A DNA stretch of 64,000 nucleotides from Camarhynchus parvulus (lineage: Eukaryota; Chordata; Aves; Passeriformes; Thraupidae). A program made the position numbers and the translations under genes. The notes beneath the pieces were generated by a model. It was given only the letters and a program-made list of their open reading frames with translations, made no database searches and was not told where the DNA came from. Each line of letters begins with the position of its first letter. Position 1 is the stretch's first letter. The stretch lies in the NCBI RefSeq assembly GCF_901933205.1, contig NC_044585.1, positions 4,588,001 to 4,652,000 of the forward strand. The letters run 5' to 3'. Shown piece after piece: positions 48,455-58,900 of the stretch.

Positions 48455-50643
48455 GCTGCTCTCCAAACACTTCCAGGTTGTCAGACGCGCTAGAAAGGAT
48501 CCTGAGACCAAGATAAAGCCCCCACCCCCACCCTTTTCTCAGCCTGATCTGATGCAGTTCTCCCCAGCCGACTCTTGCTGCTGCCCAGCTAAAAATAATT
48601 TAAAAATTAAAAATAGTAATTAAAAAATTAAAAAAAAAAAGAGAGAGAGAGAGCGCGAGAGGGCGAAAGAGCGGAAAAAGAAAACAGCACCCTCTTGGAA
48701 AAAAAAAAGAAGAAGAAGAAAAAAGTTTCTGGCGGCTGGTGAGCCCCGCTCCTCCGGGCAGGTTCGCGGCGCTGCCGCCGTGCGCGGAGCCGGGCGCGGG
48801 GCGCGGAGGAGCCGAGCGGAGCGCGGAGGTGACGTGGGCTCGTCCAGCTCCGCTCGCCAAGTGCCGGGACCCACTGCCCAACCAGCTGGGATCCTGCTCC
48901 GGAGAGACTCCCTCTCCCACAGCCCTCCCTCCCGCCCCCTCCCCCCCAAACCTCCTTTTCCAGCCTATTTTTCTGGCCGGCAAACAAGAACAAGGCACAA
49001 AGACAATCATCAAACTCCCCAGCAACCCTCCCCCTCTCCTTTACCTCCTTCCCCGCTCCCTCCCTCCTTCCCTCCCTCCCTCCTCCATCCATCTCTCCCA
49101 ACCAAAGAGAAAATTCAGCGTCTGGGAATATCCTGCCCCCCAGCCCTAAATAGATCGCTGGCTGCGCTAACCTCGCGCCACCCCCAGTTCCCCCTCCCGC
49201 CCTCAAAGGCAGCCCGGAGGTGTGGATTTAAACCCGGCTCGAAATTTGCTGCTGCTCACAGAGGCCTTTTATTGGGGGGTGCGGGGTGTTCCCCTAAAAT
49301 AGATTTTCCTAATGAGTGCAACCCCCCAAAAAAACCGCGGCGCAGCGGCACCGAAGGCCCCGGGCTGTGTGCGCGGAGCTGTGTCCCTTGTCCCCGCTTG
49401 CGGCCGCATCCAGGCTCCTTCCCCTGCCCTTTGCCATCCTCTTCCTCACCCCTGGCCGCGCTGCCACGGCCGAAGGCCGCAGCCCCCCGGAGCTCAAATA
49501 ATCAAGCCGTCAGCGTGGAGAGGGGCTGGGGGTTTATCTGCATCTTCCTTCGCTCTCTCTCTCTTTTTTTTTTTTAATGTATTATTGGGAGGGTAAAGTT
49601 GAATAGGTCAGCGCAGGGTAAACAGCCTCCCTGTCGCATTCTGCAGGCTGAAGAGAACCAGATTGGCGAGGCGGATTTTTGATAAGACTCGGAATAAATG
49701 GCATGGTTCAGATCTGCTCTGCCCACCCTCCTCCTCCTCCTCCTGCTGCTGCCCCCACCCTCTGCTCGCCGCTCTGTCCCATCCAAAAAAAAAAAAAAAT
49801 CCCTCACTCTTTTCTGCCTCTCAGACAATTTCTTTTTCTGTTGTTGTTTTTTTGGCGTTTCGAGGAAGTTTTCAGCAAATCCACCCTCGCTCCCAGCTCT
49901 CGCAGGGCGCGATAACACCGGAGCCCTCTGAAAGTTTGAGGTGAGGAAGGGGAAAGTCTGGGGGCTCTGAGCGGCTCTCGGGGAGGGGGGTGCGGCTGCG
50001 GGTGAAGTTTGGCATCTCCCAAACCTTTCCCATGTGCACGCCAGTCCCAGCAGCTACTTGAGAAGAAACAGCCAACAGTAAACGCTCGCAAATAACAATA
50101 ATAAAATAACTGCACTTGTAGCCGCAAAGAATAAGCCAGAGAACGTTACTTAAACAAACAGAGCGAAGCTTGTCCCATATTTCATTATTTTTCGAGGGGA
50201 AAGGAGCTGTGGAGCCCTTCCAAACACAAATAAACCAGGCAGCAAAGCGGGCGCTCGTTGCCCTGCGGGGAAGGCGGCGAGGAAGCCCCGGCCTGGGGCG
50301 AGCGAGGGCTCCGAGGAGCCTTTCCCTGGCCTGGGCTGTGCTCCGAGAGGCGCAAACCCGGGGGGAAAGCGGGGAAAGGCAGTGGGAAAGGCGGGCAGGA
50401 GGTGCGGGAAAGCCGCGGAAACACGCGGGGAGCGCGGCCGGCCCCGCACCGCGCGTGTGCCACCAGCATCCCCGAAAGGACAGCGGGCTTTACTTAAAAA
50501 ATACAAGCAAAAGCAACGAGGAGAATGGTTTCTGGCAGAGAAAAATAGCTTCCCTCCCCTGGGCGGAAAGGAAGGGAGAAGTGAAAATGCTGAAGTTCGG
50601 AAGAGCGAACCCGAGCACGGCCGCTGCCTAGAAAAGCACTCAC
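45857..50643 (-). other. TBX5 intron 1 (assuming the donor at 50643)
   Basis: Everything right of exon 2 up to the first exon is intron 1. Its extent depends on which first exon is used. It is CpG-rich and includes AT-rich unique sequence at 46.45-47.1 kb, oligo-T/A runs, a (CT)n tract at 48418-48454 and CpG-dense blocks near 47.2-47.4, 48.05-48.2, 48.7-48.9 and 50.25-50.48 kb. No coding exon was recognised. Confidence 0.5.
48418..48454. repeat. (CT)n microsatellite
   Basis: Pure CT run of about 25 nt preceded by CTGT units, in the region expected to be intron 1 of TBX5. Confidence 0.95.
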
Positions 50644-50762
50644 CTCTCCAGTGCCAAACTAGCTCTCAAACACCTTGAAGACAAGTTGAAAACGATGCAA
50701 ATAAATCGAATTTATTTCCGTCTGCAGGTTGGGGGGGGGGAGAGGAGTGGACAAGGAGGGAA

Positions 50763-50804
<42 letters not shown>

Positions 50805-51040
50805 AAGCAGCTGGGGAAAAAAAGAACGGCAAATTCAGGCTCCCCCAGGACTGGAAGGGCAAGGAGAGGAGCCTTCCAGCTCGAAGCCGGTTTGTGGTCT
50901 CAGACAAATTAAATATTACTGTTTATTACCAGCCATACTCGGATAAAATAAAGAGAGTTCAAGGCGATAGCTGCTATCTCACGAGCTTTGCTCCTATAGG
51001 ACACGGAGACGTCACCAACCACGCAACTGGCCTATTCTGT
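50644..51040 (-). other. TBX5: Candidate untranslated TBX5 exon 1
   Basis: On the minus strand GGAGAG/GTGAGTG at 50644/50643 is a near-consensus donor. It would give an intron 1 of 4.8 kb, a size similar to the human gene as I remember it. The 5' limit is unknown; 51040 is only a guess from expected exon size. Against it: a 37-nt homopolymer (50766-50802) would lie inside the exon. Other donors that could serve are AAG/GTAACG at 48224 and CAG/GTAAGTG at 53208. Confidence 0.3.
50766..50802. repeat. 37-nt poly(A) homopolymer
   Basis: Uninterrupted A run on plus (T run in TBX5 sense). It has no CR1 or LTR body attached and sits next to the candidate exon 1 donor. Confidence 0.95.
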
Positions 51041-51560
51041 CATGGTTGACTGCAGCAGTAATGGAAGGTTAATTTGTATTATTCTCCTCTTTTTAAAGCT
51101 CTATCAGGGAGATTCCTGTGCCTTTTTTTTTTTTTCCTCCCAAAAGAAATCCATTCGGTGAAATGCAAAATAACCGTGGCTGGGTGTGTGCGACCTCTAT
51201 ATGATGTATGTTTATATATATATAAATATAGATATTCACCAGGCAGACTTAGACATGCGGGTGTGAGGGGTTTTAGATCATATCCGAGCAGGCACGGAGC
51301 CGCTGGAAACGTCAGGGAAACCCCCTCATCCTCGAGCAGAAAAGGGAGAAAACAGAAGCAAAACTCCCTCTTCACTGCAATTTAAATAATCCAACGGGAT
51401 TGGCATTATTCAGCTGAATTTCTTTTTCTAAACAAATAATTCAGTGAGAGTGAGCAGGAAACTTGTCCAATGAACTCTCAGGCGCCTCTGGAAGCAAGCA
51501 CGCTGGGCTATATATAGTAAATGATAACCTGGTTATTTGCACGGATTCAAGTGTGCTTCG
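50840..51560. promoter_or_regulatory. Candidate cardiac-type regulatory module upstream of TBX5
   Basis: Within 600 bp there are: a 13-bp GATA palindrome (GATAGCTGCTATC, 50966-50978), a T-box half-site GGGTGTGA (51259-51266), a perfect palindromic MEF2 site CTATATATAG (51508-51517), a second GATA-containing palindrome ATAACCTGGTTAT (51524-51536) and an NKX2-5-type site TCAAGTG (51547-51553). The surroundings are unique sequence. Function is inferred from motif grouping only. On the minus strand the MEF2 match could instead serve as a TATA element. Confidence 0.4.
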
Positions 51561-52583
51561 GGAACCAATTATTTGCTCTGATTAAATAAAAAAATATAAG
51601 GGAAAAAAAAGGGGAAAAAAAAGTAGCAAGTCCAGGCGATTATTTGCCAAATGAGATTGACATGGGGGAAAAAAAAAATCAAAACCCTCCAGATCCCTCC
51701 AAGTGCAGCCAGAGGCGCCGCTGGCGCTGCCCCGTGTCCCAGCTCTCCCTTAGTCTGGAGGAATTTTAGGATGCACACGCGGTGGTAGCAGGAAGATTTC
51801 ACTCTAATTACAAAAAAAATTTTAAAAATAAAAGGAAAAAAATAAAAGGAAAAATAAAAGGAAAAAAATACACACACACATAGAGAGAAAAAGGTGCTAA
51901 AGCGTTTTTTCCTCCGACAGAAAAAGAGAGGTGGAGAAACAGGGAGCGAGGAATTAAAGAGCAGCAGCCAAGGAGAGCGAGGAGCCGTGCGGGAGCCAAG
52001 GTGAGTTCCCAGCGGGCATCGCCGCCCTGCCCGGGCCGAGGGGCTGAGGCAGCACCCCCGGCCCTGCCCTGAGCCCCCCGGGCCCGGCTCTGCGGGCTCC
52101 GGGGGAACCAGGCCCACAGGAAAAGCACCAGCAAGGATGGAGGAAAAAAATTATAATTAAGGGGGTTAGGGAGGAAAAGGCCCCTTTAACCCTGGTGCGC
52201 CCCGTTTGCTGGATCTGGCCGCGCTTGTCAGCTCGGCGTCCTCCCAAATGTCCGGGATGGAGGGAAAAAAAAAAAAACCCTGAGAGAAGGGAAAAACCCA
52301 CCGAGGATGGTTCTCCGAGCGCCCAAGGTGCTGGCAGCGGAGCAGGATAGGACCTCACGTGAAATGAGAATTCAAATATTCTCCCCCGCAGCCGGCATCA
52401 CCTCCTGGTGTCCCCTGAGGTCCCCCCCAGCCCTGCGGGACGGGAATCGCTGCCCCTGCCCGCTCCCGGCCTCCGCGGCTGGAGCAGCGCGGATCCCGCT
52501 GCTGCTGCTGCCGGCGAATGAGAACGGGGAGCATGAGGGGCCACAGAACCGGCACACGCGGGGATGCAGATAAAAGCACCCGA

Positions 52584-52640
52584 AAATACAGGTATTTAAG
52601 GGAAATACAGGTATTTAAGGGAAATGCAGGTATTTAAGTA
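52584..52640. repeat. Three-copy 19-bp tandem repeat
   Basis: AAATACAGGTATTTAAGGG repeated at 52584, 52603 and 52622 (last copy with ATGC). Upstream region of TBX5. Confidence 0.9.
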
Positions 52641-53207
52641 CAGATGTGCACATATGAGTGCGGACACCCCATTTGCAAACACTCCCCCGCACACGATGCC
52701 TCTTCTCTCAAGCCTTTAAGCGATTTTATATCCCATTATTCCATCTATTATTTATTTGGTATCTTTAGACTAAACGTGCAGCGTGACCGCACGAGTGCTG
52801 AGATCCAAGGGTTCCTCGTGAATAAACGCGGCTGTTTGTACACGGAAACACCCCCAGGCACAGCGCAAAAATCGCCTGTGTGGATGTGCAGGTGATGAGA
52901 TCTTCACAAACACTTGCCCAACAGCTCGAGCCATCCCTGCCCCATCCCCTCTTGGTTTTATATGGATATTTCCATTTCACCCGGGGTTTAAAGAGGGATT
53001 TTTGGGTGCACACAAGCCTTAATCTGCCCCCACCCTCCTCACAGCTCAGTGGGAGTGGGCGCAAATCTGCGCGCCAGCAGAAGGCGGGCGAGCGACCAGC
53101 GTGGATGCGCCGCCTATGCACCCCATATATATAAATATATATTTATATATTATCTAGAAATACAAATTCTCCAGCAGCCACGGCCCCTAACACCGTGCGG
53201 CACTTAC

Positions 53208-56200
53208 CTGGGTGGGGATGGCGGGTGCGTGGCTGTCCCCCCCCGAGTTTCCGTGCAGCCCTGCGGGTCTCGATCCTGGTTTTTCAGCTCCCCGGCAGCA
53301 CCGCCCGGCCCCGGCGGGCTTTAGAGCCCCTCATGGCCGGAGCCCCGTGCAGGGTGTCCCTGGCTCTCCCCGGAGCTCTCTCCGTGCGGGATTTGCTGCA
53401 GGGAGGGGATGGATGGCCGGGGTGCTGGCTCGCAGTGGGGTCGAGGTGTCAGCAGTGAGAAATAGTGCCGAGCGTGAACTCGCTCTCCCCCCGCCCGCCC
53501 TCCACACCCCTTTAAAATCACTTTTTGGGTCGGCTTAACCAAATCGAAGAGATTTTTGCGTTTCTCTCGCGGCTGCTCGGCGGCCGCCCTGCCCAGGGAC
53601 GCCCGGCTGGTCAAATACAGAGACATCAGCACTTGTGGCTTCCCAAAGCTCTTTTTTTTTGCTCCTTGCCATATTTTCAGAGAAAATCAGCTTCCTCCTA
53701 GCAGGGATTATTATTTTTCCTTTCCATTTTTAGATAATTTACTTCCCCTCTCGGACCAGTTCTCTCTTTGCCTTTATTTCCCTTTTGTTGGCCGCTTTTC
53801 GCTTTGGCGAAATACGCACCTGGGAGCAAACAAGTGTTTAAAATAATCCTCCTCTCTGGAAGCATTTTTGTCCATTCACTTATTGGGGTTTTTTTTAATA
53901 TGTGTTGGATTTTTTTTTCCTCCCAATTTTTCCTATTTTCTTTCCCCTCAGTCATGGCGGCAGGGGCTGACTGCATTGATCTGAGAGCTGGTATCAACAA
54001 AATATTTGTATAAAAGTCCCGCCAATACAGTTCTGTCCTGTCATTATTTCCATTACAAAATCCTGCATTTAGTGCTGGAGAATTGCTTTAGACGAGCCTT
54101 CGGGGGTAGATACCTGGCTCGAGCTTTTTCTTTTTTTTTTTTTTTTTTTAATTACAGGTGAATAGGCGTTTTTCTTTTAAAGTTTGTGGTTTGGGCTGTT
54201 TTGGATTTGGGTTTTGTTGGTTTGTTGGGGTTCTTTTTCCCGCCCTTCTGGCTACCTTAAAAAAAAAAAAAAGTTTGCAATTAAAACCCTTTTCCCCTCC
54301 CTGAGCCCATTAATTTCCCAGGCGAGCTGCAGGCTTTAAAACAGTGACGAAAATGAAAAAGAAGGAGCGGGGCAGAGGCAGGGCTTGGCTTGGCGAGGCG
54401 CGGGCACGGCGCTGCCCTTCCGCACCTCCCACGCGTGGGGGTGAAAATCCCTTTTCCTCCTGGATCCCCAAATTCATCCCTAATGGAGCAGGAGGGATCC
54501 ATTCCCTTTTCCCCGTTCGCTCCAAAAGGGAGAAAATTCTCTCAGGGAGGGGAGTCTGGGCAGACAGGGGTCCACCACTCCCTCCCCAGTTTTTCCCCAT
54601 TTGCCCAGGAACAGAGGGAATTGGGCTGAATTTCTCTTTGTGCCCATTATCGTAGGGGATTTTTTGGCACGGGGTGCCCGTGGGATCCCCGCTCCAACCA
54701 GAGCGTCAATCAGGGCCTTATCTCAGCCTCGAGGAGAAAATAAAAGCTGATAAGGCCTTCTCTCCCTGGGAAGAAACGAAATGGGGGCAGAAAAGGGGAA
54801 ATCCTCAGCGCCCTGTGCCTCTCCCTGAGAGCGATCCTGCCCTGACCTTGGAGGGGGTGGCAAAAGGAGCCCGATCCCGCAGGGTTTGAAGCAGGCACCG
54901 ATAAAAGGCCCCACAGCATCACCTGTGGATGTTTTTCCTTCCCTCGCCCTCCCGGGCAGAGGAGCCCTGGGCGGGGGAGACCCCCCGGGCATCCCCAGTT
55001 TCCTCATCCCGGCCCAATTTCTTCCTCCCTTTCTCTCCAATTCATTTTTCTTCTCCTCTTTCCTCTTTTCCAAGCCCTGTCGCCTCTTTTCTTCCCCATT
55101 TTCCGTTTCTCCCCCATTTTCTCGCCCCCTGCCCTGAATAACGCCGGGCGACAGCGCAGCGCGGCCGCTCTGGGATACCCAGATTTTCCTTTGTATTCCC
55201 GGCTATCCGCGAATTTTGGGAGCGGGAGACGCTCCCAGGGAGATGGGGGGGTGGCTGTGGGCTCGGCCTTGGACGGGTATCATGACAGGCATCCTAAAAT
55301 CCATTTTTATCTCTGCTGGAAAAACACAGATTATATCAATAACCCAAAGAGTTCTTGAGATTTCTTTTGTGTGCGTCTTCAGAAAATGTTAAATACTAAA
55401 AATGATCACAGAATGAATAGAAGAGAAAAAAATGAGCATTTCCCCTCTTGTTCCAGGGCTGGGTGAGGTCCCAAACTGCAACTTCAGGGCCCTGAGCTAC
55501 CCGAGTGCAGAAGAGAAATGGGTTTTGGAGGGGCAGAGCCCCGCGGATTATCAGCGATATCTGGGAGCAGTGGGATGCCCTATCCTGCTTCCCGAAATGC
55601 CAGGGAGTTAATTCTGAGGGTAGCAGGTATCTTCTCTGGAGAGCTTTTCCACACAAACAGAAGTACGAATCGGGGCTGAATATTTGGGTGGTGCTCGGTG
55701 TGGTAAATCTGATTTTTTTTATAAACCCGCGTGTGCTTCCATCCGTACAATCCTATGGATTTATACCTGTTCCAAGGATATCAACAGTTCGTGTTGAAAC
55801 GTGCTTCTCTGTCCTGTAAATTTGAGCGCAAAAAAATTCTGTTTTCACCCCACTGCAGAAAATTTCAGGAGCTCGTTTCGTTCCTGCCTGGGATTTTTGG
55901 GGTGCAGCCTGGCGTGTTTACCTGCCCCGTGTGTGTCTGCCAGGCTGCCACCACAGGGGCCGCGGGTTAATGCTTTTACCAGCCCATTTTGCCTTGAAAA
56001 TCGTTCATTTCCAACGAAATATTCCTATTAGAGGGGAAAGGAGCGCTCGAATCTCTGCACAAAAAAAGGTCCCAAAAAAAGGAGCCCGGGTGGGACCTGC
56101 GGAGCCGAGCCCGGGTCCCCCCACAGGCTGCGGGCACAGGAGCCACCAACCTCCCCTCTCCGGGGGCTCGAGGAGCCGCCGTTCAAGACAATGTCTATTT

Positions 56201-58900
56201 TCTGTCATTAATAACTCGTTTCTTCCTTAAAAAAAAAAAAAAATCTCGTTTGGATCCAAGATTGTTTTTATGATTCAGTCGGACAAGACGGAACACATGT
56301 TAGTTTAAGCAGGTTCATGAAATAGCTGTAAATCAAATAAAGTTTACGAGTTTAGCAGGAAATACTGAAAAGATGAGGGGGAGGGAAAAAAAAAATCCGC
56401 CGAGGCAGAGAGCAGCAGGCTGAAATAGTCGGTGGAGTTTTGTCCTGCTCTGTGTTTCTCTCTGTTCTCTTGTGCATCTTGCCGATTAAAGGCCTCGAGA
56501 CCCCGTGTTGGCGCCAAGTGGCATGTTATTAATCAGTTATCCCGAGGTTCAGTCCACAGAAGAGAGAAATTTAATCACCAGAAACCAGACCCGACATAAA
56601 AGAGAAATCTAAAATCAATTCCCTCCCGTCGTCCCGTCTCCCCCTCCCCTTCCCCACCTCCGAAGCGAGCAGAACGAGCAGGAGCAATCAAGATCGCGCT
56701 CCCTCTGCCTCTTAATTGCGGCGGGAGAACCGCAAATTTCTCCGAGCTTTCCCTCGAAAAGAAATTGAAAAAAAAATTAAAAAAAAAAAACTACAGAAAA
56801 AAATTCCCAAAGACCCGCAACAAGTTTGTCCTTGATCTCGCTATAAAAACGTGATGGGGGAGAAATATCCCAAGCGGAGCCTTTTATAACGGAACCGGGG
56901 GCTGTGGGGCGGGGAGGGTGCGGGTGCAAATCCCATTTATCGCGGGGGAAATGATCTTTGAAGGCTCCCAGGCCTGGCGGGGAGGGGTCCCCTCACCCCA
57001 GATGCCCCCCAGCCTCTGCCTCCTTCCCGCTGCCCGGGTTTGAGTCCAGGACGGGAATTCTGAGGGAAAGGGGAGGTCTGGCTTGGTGTCCCCCCAAAGC
57101 TGAAGGCGCTTGTGGACACCCCACTGTTCTCCCCACTCAGCCCTTCCTGCCAGGGCGTTTTGGGGTGGGAAATCCCAGATTTGGGTTAAAATAGGGAAAT
57201 AAATCCTCGGCCCTCCTTGCTGGCCCGGCACAGGGCATGGAGGACGGTGCCACCCTCGGGGAAGGACCGGAGGTGACAGCAGGGCAGAAAGGATCAAAAA
57301 AAAACCCCCCAAAATAAGCTCGCTCGGAGTGCGGGGAAAAGGGAGAGCGGTGGGGATGGGCCCTGCAGCTTCCACGCGTGTTTCCATGGGGGTCACCTCG
57401 TCCCCGTTCCCTCCCGGCTGCCGGGGTCGCGCTTGTCCCCCCGGGCTGCCTGAAGGGCACCCGGAGGAGCCGAGAGCCGCCCCGGGGCTATATTTGGAAA
57501 AGAATTTGGAAACCCTTCCAGCAAATGTGTGCGAAAGGTACCGAGCCCCTTCCCCGAGCCCCCAAAGGGTCGCCCCACGCCCCGTGGCACCGCTGCTCCT
57601 CTCCATCCCCGGGTTTGTTCCTCGAAAGAGAAACCACCCCACAAAAACCCCAGCTCAAAGTTTCGCCTGCCCAAACCCCAAGAGAGGAGATTTCACCCCA
57701 TGCCAGCCAAGGCTCTCACTCGGTGCCAGCCAGATTTGCTTGTTCTGCCCTAAAAAACAATAATAGCGGGATGGAGAACTGCGGGCCTGGATCTGGGGGG
57801 ATGAAGGGCGAGGGGGGAGCAGCTGCCTCTCTGCCCTCTTTCCAACCCAGCAAAACCGCTTGTTTTTTTTTTTTTTTTTAACGAAAACCATATTTTCCCC
57901 GCATTTTTCTCTTCCCCAACAGCCTCTCAAAAACCTAGAAAGCAGCGCTGCGACTTGGGTTGCCTGATGGGTTTCTTTTCCCCCCTCCACGCTCTATCTG
58001 CTCGTTTTCCTACAGCCCAAACAGCCTGGAAACCACAGAAAAAATAATCAAAGTGCAGCATGTTTTCCCACAGTAGGAATTCATGTTAGCACTCTTTCCA
58101 CGTCTTGATCCTCCATTTGCGTGCGGGGATCCGGGCGGAGATGCCTTCAGATGCACAGGCACAGATGCAGGAAGAGATTTTTGGGGTGTCCAAAAAACAC
58201 CCAGCCCCAGCACGGCCTCGGGGGGAGGATGGATCCCCGTGGATCTGAGGATTTCCATGTAAATTCGGGAATTTCAGTGCACAAGGGGGAGTGCAGCCAG
58301 CTCCCACCCACCCACCCAGCAGCCCGTGCCTTCTCCGTGCCCAGGGTGCCCCTTCCCCACTCGGAATTGCCCCAGAAACTCCTCGGCTCCTCTGCCACCT
58401 GGCCGAGCCCCCCCATCAGCATCACACCGGGAAAAAAGGGTGAAAATAAAAGGAAAAGGGAAAATTTGGATTCTCCATCCAGGCAGACCGCGGCCAGGAG
58501 AGCTGGTGGGCTCCGGGGGGAAGAGAGGCGAGGGGAGAGGGCTCGTTCTGCGGCAGAAAAGGTTTTTCCAAACCCCCCTGGCTGTCAAGCCCATCCGAAA
58601 CTCCTCCTCTGTCTGAGGAGCGGCTCCGCTCCCCCCTCCCGGCTCCCGCAGCTGGGCGGCGTAGGTAGCTCCAGATAAGTGAAAGTGGTATTTTTATAGG
58701 CTGATAAAAGGGACTTATCTCGGCTTTCCCGAATCTGACAAAGATTCCCTAATTGGTCATTTGCCCACAGCAGCCTTCCCCAGCCCAGGGCCCGCCTGAC
58801 GCTATTTTCAGCCTCCAGCGGGGGTGTCGCGCCCCAGGTACCCCCTGGGCTGCTGCTCCCCGGCCTCTTCCCAAATCCAACCGGCAGCTCCTGCTGGCTC
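53208..58900. other. CpG-rich upstream region of TBX5
   Basis: No coding sequence is recognised. Regulatory-looking pieces: GATA inverted repeats at 54714-54757 and 58673-58720, an AT-rich homeodomain-site stretch at 56.24-56.62 kb, TATA-type boxes at 54009-54016 (plus) and about 56882-56889 (minus), and a strong minus donor at 53208. Long ORFs reflect GC content. Confidence 0.6.

Noticed and set aside
48600..49577. ORFs of 136-265 codons on both strands near CpG-rich DNA
   Set aside because: GC-driven open frames in presumed intron 1 without splice sites, domains or consistent strand.
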